64,000 nt of DNA from Sulfurovum sp. UBA12169 (GCA_002742845.1 DLUH01000001.1:499291-563290); one strand, 5' to 3'. Counted from the first letter of the stretch, positions 15,190-25,698 are shown. The notes: generated by a model from the letters alone, not told the origin. A program made the numbers and translations.

Positions 15190-16368
15190 TCAATAATAAG
15201 CAGCAATAATGGCATAACACACAAAGAACATCAAATGCGACATCCCCTCAAAATAGTTTGTCTGCCCTTCTTCGGTGCTCTTCCAAGCTAAAATAATCGT
15301 CATAATCAACGCGCCTATCTGAAGGGGATTAAAATTCAAAAAAAGATCGATCCCGCTCATATATGCCATTGCCAGCAGCACGGGTACCGTCAAAAGAATA
15401 GATACTGTCGAGGCGCCCATGGCAATATTCACAACCCTTTGAATCTGATCATTTCTGGCTGCTTTAATTGCCGTAAATATTTCTGGGGCAACAGCGACAA
15501 TGGCGATCATTAAACCCGAAAGTCCTGCAGACACCCCATATTCTTTGGCAAGAGCGACTCCATCGGTTGCAAACACCTCTGCACCCAAAGCAATTACACC
15601 AATCAAAATAAAAATCATAACAAAATTACCCAAATTGTTAAACTTTTCAAAAACGTAACCGCTGTGTTCATTTTCGTCAATCTCCTGCCCTTCGTCTCTC
15701 AGTTTTCTTTTAAGTCTAAAAAATCTACTCTTGGCTGTTGCCTGAAAAAAATGCGTATGGGTTCTTGTTTGAAAAATAAACATGATGATATAAAAAAGCA
15801 TCAACACTCCAGCGATAATACTGCTCGCTTCTCTGGTTGCCTCGCTGCCATGCTCTGTTTGACTTAAAAGACTTGGAACCAAAAGAGCTAATGCCGTCAC
15901 AAACAATATTGTAGTGTAAGTACTGGAGGTCTCCTTATTGTGTTCTTGTTCGGTAAATTTAAGTCCGCCAATAAATACGGCGAGCCCCAAAAGTACATTC
16001 ATGTCTACAATGACCGCAGAGATGATGCCCCCCTTAACTGTCTCTATAACTTCAGGAGAATGCACCGCCTCAAGTAAAATAATATACAAAAGAACGATCT
16101 CTACAATAACCGCACTGAAGGTAAGTACCATACTTGCGTAAGGTTCCACAAGTCTCTCAGAAAGGATCTCTGCTACCTCGGCAACAGTCAATGAAAGTGC
16201 GGCGATACCAACGGCTGCAAATGCAACAGCCATCCCCATATTGCCATTTTTGTGCATTAAAATAGCCACACTAATAGCTATTGCGCCTAGAACGATATCC
16301 CAATAGTCTTCAATATAATATTTCCAAAGATAAGGTTTACTTTTTTCTATCTGATTTTCTTCATCCAT
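15190..16368 (-). CDS. CaCA-family cation/proton antiporter
   Basis: Inner-membrane antiporter of the Ca2+:cation antiporter superfamily, with about ten to eleven TM segments in 392 residues. The two inverted NCX-type repeats are visible: SLTVAEVAEILSERLVEPYA with its acidic residues in the first half, and VAVAPEIFTAIKAARND followed by NIAMGASTVSILLTVPV in the second. A charged cytosolic loop at about 215-240 joins them. It follows mgtE by 12 bases and should be cotranscribed with it. ChaA-like Ca2+/H+ or Na+/H+ exchange is the best guess; the ion is not certain. Confidence 0.85.
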   Translation of the reverse strand: MDEENQIEKSKPYLWKYYIEDYWDIVLGAIAISVAILMHKNGNMGMAVAFAAVGIAALSLTVAEVAEILSERLVEPYASMVLTFSAVIVEIVLLYIILLEAVHSPEVIETVKGGIISAVIVDMNVLLGLAVFIGGLKFTEQEHNKETSSTYTTILFVTALALLVPSLLSQTEHGSEATREASSIIAGVLMLFYIIMFIFQTRTHTHFFQATAKSRFFRLKRKLRDEGQEIDENEHSGYVFEKFNNLGNFVMIFILIGVIALGAEVFATDGVALAKEYGVSAGLSGLMIAIVAVAPEIFTAIKAARNDQIQRVVNIAMGASTVSILLTVPVLLAMAYMSGIDLFLNFNPLQIGALIMTIILAWKSTEEGQTNYFEGMSHLMFFVCYAIIAAYY

Positions 16369-16380
16369 ACTTTATTTTCC

Positions 16381-17742
16381 TTATAGCAAAATCAAAGTTG
16401 CCAATCCCAAGAAACTGAAAAATCCTACAACATCTGTCACGGTTGTTAAAAGCACTGTCGATCCAATGGCGGGATCCACGCCAAATTTTTTCAATGCAAG
16501 AGGGATAACTGCCCCAAAAAATCCTGCAGAAAAAAGATTGATCAGCATCGCAGCAGCAATCACTACGCCCAACATAGGCATCTGAAACCACGCATAAGCA
16601 ATAATACCCATCACCACAGAATAAACCGCTCCATTCATCAAAGAAACAAGTACCTCTTTGACAATTGTCTCTTTTGCTTCATCGGCTTCAATATCTCCCA
16701 ATGCCATCTGCCTTACGGTTACGGTTAGTGTCTGCGTTCCCGCATTGCCTCCCATAGAAGCAACAATAGGCATCAATACTGCAAGCGCCACTATAGACTG
16801 TATGGTAGCATCAAATAATCCTATTACCGAAGATGCAGCAATTGCGGTTAAAAGATTAAGCCCCAGCCACACTCCTCTGGATTTTCCTATTTTCCATACA
16901 CTTTCTTCTTGTTCAGCCTCATCATTGACCCCTGCCAAATTATAAATCTGCTCAGTTGCCCCTTCTTCTATAATATCATAAATATCATCCGATGTAATAC
17001 GCCCAAGCAGCATACCTTTTTCATTAACAACAGCGATAACACTCAAGTCATAATTGCTTACTACTTCTACTACATTTTTAATCTCTTCATGCGAATCAAC
17101 AGAAACCGTAATCATCCCTTCTTCAATCACATCTTTGTACACCTCTTTGGGGCCATGAAGGATCAAATCTTCCAAAGGAATCATCCCGATAAATTTTTTC
17201 TTCTCATCCACAACAAATACATGATGCACATTATCAATCTCATTGTTTTCTTTCAAGCGTTTAAGGCGTCTGACCGAATCTCCGATCGTTTCATCCAAAT
17301 GTGCATCAAAAAGCTCAGTTTGCATATAGGCGCCCGCCTCATCCTCATCATAGGAAATAAGCTCTTCGATGGTTCCTCTGTCTTCGTCTGAAAGATTCGA
17401 AAGAACTTCGTCAGCCTTTTCTTCATCCAGCTCTTCGATATGCAAGATCAGGTCGGCCGCTTCATCGGTATCCAAAAATTCTGCCAAAGTAGCAAGCTCT
17501 TTGGCCCCATAATGTTCATAGATTTCTTCTTGAAGTGTTTTTGGAAGCTCGACCAATACCTCTGCTAAAAGATCTTTTGGCAGTTTTTGAAGAAAATCAT
17601 TATACGCTTCTTCACTCTCTTCTTTAACCTCCACAAGCAGATCAGCAATTTCATAAGGATGCACCCCAAGATCCATTCCTTCAGTATGCCTTACCAAGTG
17701 ATCTTCTAGCTCTTTTATATTTTCTAAAATTTCTTTATTCAT
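16381..17742 (-). CDS. mgtE: Magnesium transporter MgtE
   Basis: Mg2+-gated Mg2+ channel of the inner membrane. Order: a superhelical N domain (to about residue 130, acidic, with repeated LPKDLLAEVLVELP/LHIEELDEEKADEVL units), two CBS domains (about 135-265, including GRITSDDIYDIIEEG), the connecting plug helix, then five TM helices from about 285 to the end. The channel-lining segment PIVASMGGNAGTQT near 335 is the family signature. The length of 453 residues is typical. It is first in a two-gene operon with the CaCA antiporter. A/T-rich sequence upstream should hold the promoter; no Mg riboswitch fold was recognised. Confidence 0.94.
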   Translation of the reverse strand: MNKEILENIKELEDHLVRHTEGMDLGVHPYEIADLLVEVKEESEEAYNDFLQKLPKDLLAEVLVELPKTLQEEIYEHYGAKELATLAEFLDTDEAADLILHIEELDEEKADEVLSNLSDEDRGTIEELISYDEDEAGAYMQTELFDAHLDETIGDSVRRLKRLKENNEIDNVHHVFVVDEKKKFIGMIPLEDLILHGPKEVYKDVIEEGMITVSVDSHEEIKNVVEVVSNYDLSVIAVVNEKGMLLGRITSDDIYDIIEEGATEQIYNLAGVNDEAEQEESVWKIGKSRGVWLGLNLLTAIAASSVIGLFDATIQSIVALAVLMPIVASMGGNAGTQTLTVTVRQMALGDIEADEAKETIVKEVLVSLMNGAVYSVVMGIIAYAWFQMPMLGVVIAAAMLINLFSAGFFGAVIPLALKKFGVDPAIGSTVLLTTVTDVVGFFSFLGLATLILL

Positions 17743-17993
17743 GTTTTTATCCCAAGGTTAAATTAATCTAGCTGTTGATATCTTTAAAATTTATAATATT
17801 CTTTTATATTGTTCCCGTTGAACCTGTTTTTACCTACAGTACACATCGATACATTCTTATGAAATGTATTGAAATACACTTAATATCACTAAATTTTTGA
17901 GTGTCTTTGAAAGCTCTTTAATAATACAAAATTATCTTTTAACACTTATTTAAAGATATATCTTTGTGATAATTAATAGAGAAGGAGAAGATC

Positions 17994-18023
17994 AACACGA
18001 ACAAGTTGATACTTGTTCGTGTT
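17994..18023 (+). terminator. Strong plus-strand intrinsic terminator with no upstream gene
   Basis: A perfect 13-bp stem (AACACGAACAAGT at 17994-18006, ACTTGTTCGTGTT at 18011-18023) with a TGAT loop is followed on plus by TTTATTTTATTT, the form of a rho-independent terminator. No plus-strand gene precedes it for several kilobases. On the minus strand it lies just after the DUF2892 stop but is followed by GATCTTCTCC rather than T. ATCAAC at 17991-17996 can alternatively pair with GTTGAT at 18005-18010, so two exclusive hairpins exist. Confidence 0.7.
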
Positions 18024-18025
18024 TT

Positions 18026-18214
18026 TTATTTTATTTCAGTGTCACACTTTTTAGTAATAATACAAAGCGGACAAAAGTTTGAAAGCCCTGCAATCAATGG
18101 GATAATCCCAAGATAGAACCATTTAATGCCGGTATAAACGCCTGCACCGATCAATACAAGCCCTACTGCAATTCTAATTGGTCTGCATACTTTTCTAATT
18201 TTGTTTACATCCAT
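18026..18214 (-). CDS. DUF2892 (YgaP-like) small membrane protein
   Basis: A 62-residue protein starting at the ATG at 18214, with AAAGGA seven bases upstream. Two short hydrophobic helices (about 13-28 and 29-44) are followed by FCPLC and a further KKC, the CPLx pattern of the DUF2892 membrane modules, which in YgaP are fused to a rhodanese domain. Here the membrane module stands alone. It follows pckA on the same strand at a distance of 105 bases. The function is unknown; association with sulfur or thiosulfate handling is only by family. Confidence 0.75.
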   Translation of the reverse strand: MDVNKIRKVCRPIRIAVGLVLIGAGVYTGIKWFYLGIIPLIAGLSNFCPLCIITKKCDTEIK

Positions 18215-18319
18215 TTGCTTTTCCTTTAGACTTTGATATATGGAACTATACTCTAGATTTCTTAGAGTCACATAAGTGCAAAGACCCTCCTGTAGAGAAT
18301 CTTTGTAAAACAAGAGAAT

Positions 18320-19912
18320 TTAAAGTTGAGGGCCGGCGGAAGCATAGTCAAATTCACCGCCCCTATCGTCGTAACGACGGAAGTTTTCTTGGAACATGCT
18401 TGCCAATTTTGTAAGCATTGCATCATATTTGGTTTTATCTTTCCATGTCTCTCTTGGATTAAGTATGGCATTATCATTTACACCGTCTAGTGCCTTGGGT
18501 ATGGCAAGATTGAAAATAGGAAGAGTATCGAACTGTGCCTCATTGATTGAGCCGTTAAGAATTCCTTCTATGCAGGCTCTGGTATCTTTGATGCTCATGC
18601 GTTTTCCTTTTCCGTAAGAGCCTCCTGTCCAACCGGTATTCACTAAATAAACATTGACACCGTGTTTATCTATTTTTTCGCCCAAAAGTTTAGCATATAC
18701 CGTTGGATGCAACGGTAGAAAGGCTTCACCAAAACAGGCAGAAAAAGTTGCCACAGGCTCCGTGATCCCTCTTTCGGTACCGGCCACTTTAGCAGTATAT
18801 CCGCTAAGGAAATAGTACATTGCCTGCTCTTTGGTAAGCTTGCTTACCGGAGGAAGCACACCAAATGCATCTGCTGTAAGAAAGATTATGTTGCTTGGAT
18901 GCCCCGCTTGAAGTCCCACTTGATAATTTTCAATATGTTCAATAGGATATGAAACTCTGGTGTTTTCCGTTTTAGAAGCATCAGAATAATCAACCGTTCC
19001 ATTATCATCATAAACAACATTTTCCAAAAGGGCATCTTTTCTGATAGCACCATAAATCTCCGGTTCGCTTTTGGGGTCCAGATTGATTACTTTCGCATAA
19101 CAGCCGCCTTCAAAATTGAAAACGCCGTTATTGTCCCAACCATGCTCATCGTCGCCTATAAGCGCTCTGTTTGGATCAGTCGAAAGCGTTGTTTTTCCCG
19201 TGCCCGAAAGACCAAAGAAAAGACAAACATCACCATTTTTGCCCACATTGGCCGAACAGTGCATGGGAAGTTTATTTTCAAGAGGCAACCAATAATTCAT
19301 CATCGAGAAGATACCTTTTTTCATCTCTCCGCCATACCAGGTACCGCCGATTACACAAATGGCATCTTCGATATCAAAAACAACAAATACATCAGAATTT
19401 AAACCATGTGCTTTGTAGTTTTCATCTACTGTTTTACATGCATTGTAGACTGTAAAGTCGGGTTCAAAATTTTCCAGTTCGTCTTGAGTCGGCCGAATAA
19501 ACATATTGGTTACAAAATGTGCCTGCCAAGCCACTTCAGTAATAAAGCGAATAGATCTTCGACTTTCTTTACTTGCGCCGGCATATACATCGTTGATGTA
19601 AATATTTTTTCCTGAAAGTTCTTTTTTTGCAAGATCAAAAAGTTCACTAAATATCTTTTTTTCAATAGGCTTATTCACATTTCCCCATGCAATGTGTTTA
19701 TTGGATGGTTCTTGGTTAACAAAATATTTATCTTTAGGACTTCTTCCTGTAAAGATACCCGTATCACAAATAGCTGTGCCTGATGTAGAGATTTTACACT
19801 CTCCACGATTAACTTCATGCGCTTGAAGTTCATCAAAACTTAAATTATAATATATCTCTTTAATATTTTTTAATCCTAGTTTTTCAAGCCCCCTGGGCGT
19901 CTTAATACTCAT
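18320..19912 (-). CDS. pckA: ATP-dependent phosphoenolpyruvate carboxykinase
   Basis: Interconverts oxaloacetate + ATP and PEP + CO2 + ADP; cytosolic, for gluconeogenesis or anaplerosis. GLSGTGKT at 234-241 is the ATP-type kinase-1a loop, with metal-binding Asp254/Asp255 in [20 protein letters not shown] at 55-63 holds the substrate-binding Arg, and MHCSANVG at 217-224 the metal His. Its 530 residues match the ATP-type enzyme and exclude the GTP type. It starts 15 bases after oadB, which makes it the fourth gene of an oadG-oadA-oadB-pckA run in which two enzymes share oxaloacetate. Confidence 0.96.
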   Translation of the reverse strand: MSIKTPRGLEKLGLKNIKEIYYNLSFDELQAHEVNRGECKISTSGTAICDTGIFTGRSPKDKYFVNQEPSNKHIAWGNVNKPIEKKIFSELFDLAKKELSGKNIYINDVYAGASKESRRSIRFITEVAWQAHFVTNMFIRPTQDELENFEPDFTVYNACKTVDENYKAHGLNSDVFVVFDIEDAICVIGGTWYGGEMKKGIFSMMNYWLPLENKLPMHCSANVGKNGDVCLFFGLSGTGKTTLSTDPNRALIGDDEHGWDNNGVFNFEGGCYAKVINLDPKSEPEIYGAIRKDALLENVVYDDNGTVDYSDASKTENTRVSYPIEHIENYQVGLQAGHPSNIIFLTADAFGVLPPVSKLTKEQAMYYFLSGYTAKVAGTERGITEPVATFSACFGEAFLPLHPTVYAKLLGEKIDKHGVNVYLVNTGWTGGSYGKGKRMSIKDTRACIEGILNGSINEAQFDTLPIFNLAIPKALDGVNDNAILNPRETWKDKTKYDAMLTKLASMFQENFRRYDDRGGEFDYASAGPQL

Positions 19913-19927
19913 TATATCCTCTTTGTT

Positions 19928-21247
19928 TTATTTAAATATCGACAGCAATACACCTGCTGCAACAGCTGATCCTATTACGCCTGCAACGTTTGGCCCCATT
20001 GCATGCATGAGTAGAATATTTCCAGGTCTTGCTTCAGAACCTACTTTACTTGCAACTCTTGCTGCCATCGGCACAGCTGAAACTCCTGCTGCACCAATGA
20101 GCGGATTGATCGGTTCTTTTGAAAACTTATTCATCAGCTTGGCCATCAAAACGCCTGCGGCAGTACCTGCGGCAAACGCAAAAAGGCCGATAATCATAAT
20201 CCCCAACGTTTCCATCACAAGGAATTTGTCCGATGCAAGCTTGGACCCGACACCAAGACCCAAGAAGATGGTTACGATATTGATCAATGAGTTTTGCATT
20301 TCATTGCTCAGCCTATCAACTACGCCGGATTCTTTGGCAAAATTTCCAAACACAAATGCTCCGATAAGCGGTGCGGCATCGGGTAAAACGAGAAATGTCA
20401 TCGTGATTACAAGCAATGGAAAAATTAATTTTTCAAGTTTATGCACTTTCCGTGTTGGCTTCATCACAATTCGACGTTCCTCTTTTGTTGTTAGCGCCTT
20501 CATAATCGGAGGCTGAATAACCGGAACAAGTGCCATATAGGAATAAGCTGCTACAGCGATAGCCCCCATAAGTTCAGGCGCCAATTTTGAAGCAATAAAG
20601 ATAGATGTCGGGCCATCTGCTCCGCCAATAATGCTGATCGCCGAACATTGCTGTAATGAGAAATTAACCAATCCTGTATATTGAGAAAGCGCTGCAGCTC
20701 CAACCAACGATCCAAAAATAGCAAATTGTGCTGCACCTCCCAAAAGGGCTGTTTTGGGATTGGCAAGCAATGGACCAAAATCAGTCATTGCTCCAACTCC
20801 CATAAAGATGAGCAAAGGGAAAAACTCATTGGCAATACCCATGTTGTAGATAATACCAAGCATTCCGTGATCACCTGTCATATTGGCAACAGGAATATTG
20901 GCGAGCAGTCCACCAAAAGCAATCGGCAACAGCAATAATGGCTCAAACCCTTTTGCGATGGCCAGATAAAAAAGAAGAAAAATAATTATAAACATGATCA
21001 ATCGACCCCAACTCTGGGCAAAAAGACTCATCTTTTCACCTTCGCCATTGGTTACTTCTTCTTTTGGGGAAACCATTGCCTTGAGACCTGTAGTATCATA
21101 AAAACTAGAAGCTAATTGGCTAATTGATTTTTCAACATATACATCAGTCTGGGATTGTTCTGTTTGGGTTGTGCCTGACGCCTGCAAAGAAGAAACCGAT
21201 GCAACAAAGGCAATCAGTATCGAAAAAAAGAGATGTTTTATCTTCAT
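19928..21247 (-). CDS. oadB: Oxaloacetate decarboxylase beta subunit (sodium pump)
   Basis: Integral membrane subunit that decarboxylates carboxybiotin and moves Na+ across the inner membrane. The core from about residue 73 is a standard Oad[38 protein letters not shown], the [10 protein letters not shown] region with the essential Asp, and a C-terminal [25 protein letters not shown] block. Ahead of it is a signal-peptide-like N-terminus (residues 1-23, ending LQAS) and about 50 polar residues not found in Klebsiella OadB. It starts 2 bases after oadA, so the two are coupled. Confidence 0.93.
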   Translation of the reverse strand: MKIKHLFFSILIAFVASVSSLQASGTTQTEQSQTDVYVEKSISQLASSFYDTTGLKAMVSPKEEVTNGEGEKMSLFAQSWGRLIMFIIIFLLFYLAIAKGFEPLLLLPIAFGGLLANIPVANMTGDHGMLGIIYNMGIANEFFPLLIFMGVGAMTDFGPLLANPKTALLGGAAQFAIFGSLVGAAALSQYTGLVNFSLQQCSAISIIGGADGPTSIFIASKLAPELMGAIAVAAYSYMALVPVIQPPIMKALTTKEERRIVMKPTRKVHKLEKLIFPLLVITMTFLVLPDAAPLIGAFVFGNFAKESGVVDRLSNEMQNSLINIVTIFLGLGVGSKLASDKFLVMETLGIMIIGLFAFAAGTAAGVLMAKLMNKFSKEPINPLIGAAGVSAVPMAARVASKVGSEARPGNILLMHAMGPNVAGVIGSAVAAGVLLSIFK

Positions 21248-21249
21248 CG

Positions 21250-23082
21250 CTACTCCATTGTTGCCAAAAGTTGTCCGTCTATCACGCTATCATTCACTTT
21301 GACATTAATGGAAGCAATTACACCATCTATGGGCGCTACGATATCTATTTCCATTTTCATTGCTTCAAGGATCATAATCTTTTCTCCCTCTTTGATGCTG
21401 TCGCCTGGATTGGCTAAAATCTTCCAAACGGTTCCTGGTGTCTGAGAATGTATCTCAATACTTCCTGCGCCTCCCACCGGAACAGTTAATTTTTCTGGGG
21501 CCGTAACAGTGCTTTCTGTACTCCCTGCCGGAACAGTTAATTTTTCTGGGGCCGTAACAACCGAAACTTCCTTAATTTCGATGTTTGCATCACCCTCTAT
21601 TACCTGAACATCGTATTGTTTTCCATCTACTACTACTTTATAATTTCCTGCCATTTGAGTTTCTCCACTTTTATGTTTACCTTTTCTTACCATGAGAGGA
21701 CTTTCCCCCTTCAAGAACGCAATTCCTTTTTTATCACATGCTCCTGCAATAAAAATATTCTCTTCACTTGTTTTTAAGCCCTCATTTTGAAGTGCTTTAG
21801 TCCAATACGCAATCGACTTTGTTTCATCGCGGTCTGCAATATCCAAAGGATTTTCTGTGGTAGGCTCCAACCCAAGTTTTTCACTTGCAAGTTTGATAAT
21901 TTCATCATCTGCCTTTACGGGAGTCTTTCCAAAATAACCAAGCACCATCCGTCCATATCCCGGAGCAATCTGCTTCCATGGACCAAACATTACGTTTGCA
22001 TATGCTTGCTGCCAATAAAACTGGCTCACCGGTGTTACAGATGTCCCATATCCTCCACGCTCTACGACCTCTTTCATCGCAGCAATCACTTCATCAAATC
22101 TGTCCAATTCTCCTGAATCTCTCATCATTTGTGTATTGGCAGTAAGGGCACCGCCGGGCATTGGAGAAAATGGAATCAAAGGCGATACCTGTGTTGCTTC
22201 AGGAGGAATCATATAATCAGCCAAACACGCTTTAAGCGTTTCTTCATATTTGAGTACTTTGTCCAATTGCAAATCGCCAAGATTGTAATTGCTTCCTTTT
22301 GTAGCATGCAGCATGGTAAGGATATCCGGTTGCGAAGTTCCTCCGCTTACAGGCGAAGCTGCCATATCTATACCATTGGCTCCGGCCTCAAGTGCGGCAA
22401 GATAAGATGCCACTGATACTCCTGCCGTCTCGTGGGTATGCAATCTCAAATGCACACTTTCACCCAACAATTTTCGTGCCATATAGATGGTTTCATAAAC
22501 CTTATGAGGATTTGCGGTGCCTGATGCATCCTTAAAGCATACGCTGTCAAATGGAATGCCGCTATCCAAAATATTTCTCAATGTATTCTCATAAAAAGTT
22601 ACATCATGCGCGCCCTTGCATCCCGGAGGCAAGTCCATCATTGTTACAACTACTTCATGATTCATATCATATTTTTTAATACACTCTGCACTATAGGCAA
22701 GATTGTTGACATCATTGAGCGCGTCAAAGTTACGTACAGTTGTTGTGCCGTGCTTTTTGAACATTTTAGCAAATAGCTCAATCATTTCGCGGCTTCCGGT
22801 ATCAAGCATAACGGTATTAATGCCCCGAGAAAGCACCTGCAGGTTTACATCAGGCCCCACGATTTCCCTAAAACCATCCATCATTTCAAAAGCATTCTCC
22901 TGCAGATAGAAAAAGAGTGATTGAAATCTTGCGCCACCACCAAACTCAAAATGTGTAATCCCTGCTTTCTTTGCTGCTTCTACTGCAGGAAAGAAATCAT
23001 TCATAAGCACACGACCGCCAAAGACAGATTGAAAACCATCCCTGAAAGTTGTATCCATTACATCAATATATTTTTTAGCCAT
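21250..23082 (-). CDS. oadA: Oxaloacetate decarboxylase alpha subunit with biotin carrier domain
   Basis: Carboxyltransferase that moves CO2 from oxaloacetate to biotin, working on the cytosolic face with OadB and OadG. The TIM-barrel domain occupies roughly residues 5-300 ([11 protein letters not shown], metal-binding LHTHETAG with its His pair), then the conserved PYC/OadA domain, then a biotinyl domain at about 540-610 with biotinyl Lys576 in EAMKMEI. The linker before the biotin domain holds a recent tandem duplication (TAPEKLTVP twice). The PycB subunit of two-part pyruvate carboxylase is similar, but the linked oadB and oadG support the decarboxylase. It should need the biotin ligase BirA. 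Confidence 0.93.
   Translation of the reverse strand: MAKKYIDVMDTTFRDGFQSVFGGRVLMNDFFPAVEAAKKAGITHFEFGGGARFQSLFFYLQENAFEMMDGFREIVGPDVNLQVLSRGINTVMLDTGSREMIELFAKMFKKHGTTTVRNFDALNDVNNLAYSAECIKKYDMNHEVVVTMMDLPPGCKGAHDVTFYENTLRNILDSGIPFDSVCFKDASGTANPHKVYETIYMARKLLGESVHLRLHTHETAGVSVASYLAALEAGANGIDMAASPVSGGTSQPDILTMLHATKGSNYNLGDLQLDKVLKYEETLKACLADYMIPPEATQVSPLIPFSPMPGGALTANTQMMRDSGELDRFDEVIAAMKEVVERGGYGTSVTPVSQFYWQQAYANVMFGPWKQIAPGYGRMVLGYFGKTPVKADDEIIKLASEKLGLEPTTENPLDIADRDETKSIAYWTKALQNEGLKTSEENIFIAGACDKKGIAFLKGESPLMVRKGKHKSGETQMAGNYKVVVDGKQYDVQVIEGDANIEIKEVSVVTAPEKLTVPAGSTESTVTAPEKLTVPVGGAGSIEIHSQTPGTVWKILANPGDSIKEGEKIMILEAMKMEIDIVAPIDGVIASINVKVNDSVIDGQLLATME
21477..21559. repeat. 51-bp-period tandem duplication inside oadA
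   Basis: A 32-base block at 21477-21508 is repeated identically at 21528-21559, a period of 51 bases or 17 codons. It encodes TAPEKLTVP twice in the Pro/Thr-rich linker in front of the biotinyl domain, keeps the frame, and changes only linker length. Confidence 0.9.
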
Positions 23083-23102
23083 TTACGATACCTTATGTAT
23101 GA

Positions 23103-23345
23103 TTAATTTTTACGAAACTCTGAGACTGCTGCGATGATTGCTGCGATACGGCGCGATTCATCCTCTGCCGTCCCGCCAGAGGCAGTACTCGAAGCAGAAG
23201 AAGCAATTGGCTGCTTTTTTTCAGGAAAAAATTTTTTAATAATTTTTGCCTGAAAACCCATTAGTACAACGAGAACGTAAAGAAAGGTAAATACCACTAA
23301 CATTCCCAGCACCATAAATTTAATGCTTTCGCCCACTATATCCAT
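23103..23345 (-). CDS. oadG: Oxaloacetate decarboxylase gamma subunit
   Basis: Small membrane subunit that joins OadA to OadB. The 80 residues hold one N-terminal TM helix (about 7-31, VLGMLVVFTFLYVLVVLMGF) and a polar Ser/Ala-rich linker, ending with AAIIAAVSEFRKN, which matches the C-terminal docking helix of OadG. It is the first gene of the oadGAB-pckA run, 20 bases before oadA. The family is short and weakly conserved; position supports the call. Confidence 0.85.
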   Translation of the reverse strand: MDIVGESIKFMVLGMLVVFTFLYVLVVLMGFQAKIIKKFFPEKKQPIASSASSTASGGTAEDESRRIAAIIAAVSEFRKN

Positions 23346-23418
23346 CTAAGACAACCTTATTTCAAATTTGTAACGAAATTTTAAAACACTTTTGCTTGTT
23401 TCAAGGTAAAAAAAATAA

Positions 23419-24801
23419 TTATCTTCTTTTTTTTCTTCGATTGTTCTGTCTCGTAACTTTCTGCTCATCTGCATAATTTTGCATCATATCGTCTACCATC
23501 CCCTGATCAAACCCTATACGGGAAGTCATCGCGTGATGTTCTTGTTCAATGATGCGAGACATAAGTTTTTCTAGCAAAATCTGTTGGTCCATCTCTCCCA
23601 TAAATTCTACCATTGCAGAAGCATCAGGATGAATAGGAATATCTCTGATCTGTTCGGCCAAATACTCACGGCCGGACTCATCGATGCCTTCACCTCCTTC
23701 TATAGTAGACAAACGCATATGCGCCCCTACCTCTTTTTGAATACGCTGAAGTTCCCTAAACTCTTCAGTTGTAACAAGGGTAATGGCTTGACCGCTTTTG
23801 CCTGCACGTCCCGTGCGACCGATACGGTGAACATAGCTTTGCGGATCAAAAGGGATGTGGTAGTTAAATACATGAGTGACATCTTTTACATCAAGTCCCC
23901 GTGCTGCCACGTCTGTTGCAACCATGATCTTCACTTGTCCTTTTCTATACGCCTTGACGACTTCGTCTCTCTCTATTTGCTCCATATCTCCATGAAGTCC
24001 TTTAGCATTGAATCCCATGGCTTCAAGATGCTCCGCCACTCGTTCAACCTCACGTTTCATGCGACAAAACACAAGACACTTGTTCGTCTCTTCTGTTTCA
24101 AGCAATCTCACCAACGCTTCATCTCTTTGTTCTTCGTTAATCACATAATAGCGTTGGTCGATTATATTGTTTGTTGTCTCCTCTTGGTCCACCACTGAAA
24201 TAAATTCCGGTTTATATAAAATATCATTTGCCAATGCCTTGATCGGTTCGGGCATCGTAGCAGAAAAAAGCAACGTTTGTCTGTTTTGAGGAATATATTC
24301 AAATATCTCTTTGATCTCATCCAAAAATCCCATATCGAGCATCTCGTCAGCTTCATCCAAAACGACAATCTCTGGATTGAATGTCTCTATTTTTCCTTTT
24401 TTATAAAGATCTTTAAGTCTGCCGGGTGTAGCCACAACAATCTGTACCCCCTTATGAATCAGAGCTATCTGTCTCCCGTATCCTACCCCGCCATAAACAG
24501 TCAAAGTTCTTATGCCGGCAAAACGCCCCAAATGGTAAAGTTCATCGGCTACCTGTGTAGCCAACTCTCTTGTCGGGGTAATTACCAGTGCGCGCTCTAT
24601 TTCACCTTTGGCAATTTTATCTATAATCGGCAGACCAAATGCTGCTGTTTTTCCTGTGCCCGTATGGGCCTGCCCTACCATATCGCTCCCGTTTGCAACG
24701 ATAGGTATCGCCATCTTCTGAATGGGACTTGGTTCTTTAAATCCTGCTATTTTTATCCCTTTAAAGAGGTCAGGATGAAAATCAAAATCACTAAATTTCA
24801 T
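23419..24801 (-). CDS. DEAD-box RNA helicase, DeaD/CshA-like
   Basis: ATP-dependent RNA helicase, 460 residues. The Q motif EPSPIQ is near 23-28, Walker A AHTGTGKT at 45-52, PTRELA near 76, DEAD at 149-152, SAT at 180-182 and HRIGRTGRAG near 325. The tail is short and basic (TRQNNRRKKRR) without the RNA-binding DbpA-type domain. Such helicases help ribosome assembly and mRNA decay in the cold. It is separated from oadG by 73 A/T-rich bases and is probably a separate unit. Confidence 0.92.
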   Translation of the reverse strand: MKFSDFDFHPDLFKGIKIAGFKEPSPIQKMAIPIVANGSDMVGQAHTGTGKTAAFGLPIIDKIAKGEIERALVITPTRELATQVADELYHLGRFAGIRTLTVYGGVGYGRQIALIHKGVQIVVATPGRLKDLYKKGKIETFNPEIVVLDEADEMLDMGFLDEIKEIFEYIPQNRQTLLFSATMPEPIKALANDILYKPEFISVVDQEETTNNIIDQRYYVINEEQRDEALVRLLETEETNKCLVFCRMKREVERVAEHLEAMGFNAKGLHGDMEQIERDEVVKAYRKGQVKIMVATDVAARGLDVKDVTHVFNYHIPFDPQSYVHRIGRTGRAGKSGQAITLVTTEEFRELQRIQKEVGAHMRLSTIEGGEGIDESGREYLAEQIRDIPIHPDASAMVEFMGEMDQQILLEKLMSRIIEQEHHAMTSRIGFDQGMVDDMMQNYADEQKVTRQNNRRKKRR

Positions 24802-24894
24802 ATTTTACCTTCATGTCAATGTTCAAATAGATTTTGAACTTAAATAAAGTCCTCGCAAGAACTTTTATAAATTCAACTCTTTTTGTTTTGCAAA

Positions 24895-25659
24895 CTAAAA
24901 CAACGCCAACAAAACCGCTCCAAAAACAATACGATATACACCAAATGCCACAAATGTAAAATGTTGCAAAAAAGTTAAAAAAAGTTTAATCGTAGCGTAT
25001 GCCACTATAAAAGCAACGACAAAACCTACAATGAACGCCATCCAGTGTGCATCGGCAAACTCATGGTAATGTTTTAGCAGATCATATCCGCTTACTGCCA
25101 TCATAACAGGAATGGCAAGCAAAAAAGAAAACTCCGAAGATGTTTTTCTGTCTAGCCCAACCAATAAACCGCCAATGATCGTAGCTCCGGCCCTGCTGGT
25201 TCCCGGAATCAAAGAAAATATTTGGGCTATTCCTATCCAGAATGCCTGTCTGTAGCTTACTTCCTCAACATCTGCAAGATGGATTTGTTTGTTTTTATAA
25301 AAATACTCTACCGCCAAAAACACAACCCCGCCTACAATGAACATCCATGCGACAATTTGCACAGTAAAAAGTGCTTTGACCTCGTCTTTAAAAAGAAAGC
25401 CCACTATGGCCAAAGGGAAAAAAGCCAAGAGAAGCTTTTGCCAAAGTTCATTTTTTTCAAAACTGAACTTTTCTCTATAGATAATCATCACAGCCAAAAT
25501 CGCAGCAAATTGTATAATCACTTCATAAGCTTTGGTTAGATTATTTTGTGAAATTCCCAAAAAATGACTCGCCACTATCATGTGCCCTGTCGAAGAAATA
25601 GGTAAAAATTCGGTAAAACCTTCAATAATCCCGATTATAATTGCTTGAAAAATATCCAT
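24895..25659 (-). CDS. uppP: Undecaprenyl-diphosphatase UppP (BacA)
   Basis: Inner-membrane enzyme that dephosphorylates undecaprenyl diphosphate, recycling the lipid carrier for peptidoglycan and O-antigen. Both family signatures are present: [15 protein letters not shown] at 13-27 and [18 protein letters not shown] in the second half. There are about eight TM segments in 254 residues. The ATG is at 25659. It lies 39 bases after the ABC exporter on the same strand, a plausible envelope pair. Confidence 0.95.
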   Translation of the reverse strand: MDIFQAIIIGIIEGFTEFLPISSTGHMIVASHFLGISQNNLTKAYEVIIQFAAILAVMIIYREKFSFEKNELWQKLLLAFFPLAIVGFLFKDEVKALFTVQIVAWMFIVGGVVFLAVEYFYKNKQIHLADVEEVSYRQAFWIGIAQIFSLIPGTSRAGATIIGGLLVGLDRKTSSEFSFLLAIPVMMAVSGYDLLKHYHEFADAHWMAFIVGFVVAFIVAYATIKLFLTFLQHFTFVAFGVYRIVFGAVLLALF

Positions 25660-25698
25660 ATATATCCCTTAAAACAAAAGAGCATACAATACCCCTTT

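Noticed and set aside
18215-18313. Upstream extension of the DUF2892 protein to 18313
   Set aside because: The ATG at 18214 has a strong ribosome site and the extension does not match the family.
23584-24198. 204-codon plus-strand frame opposite the DeaD-like helicase
   Set aside because: Shadow frame of a gene with all helicase motifs on the minus strand.
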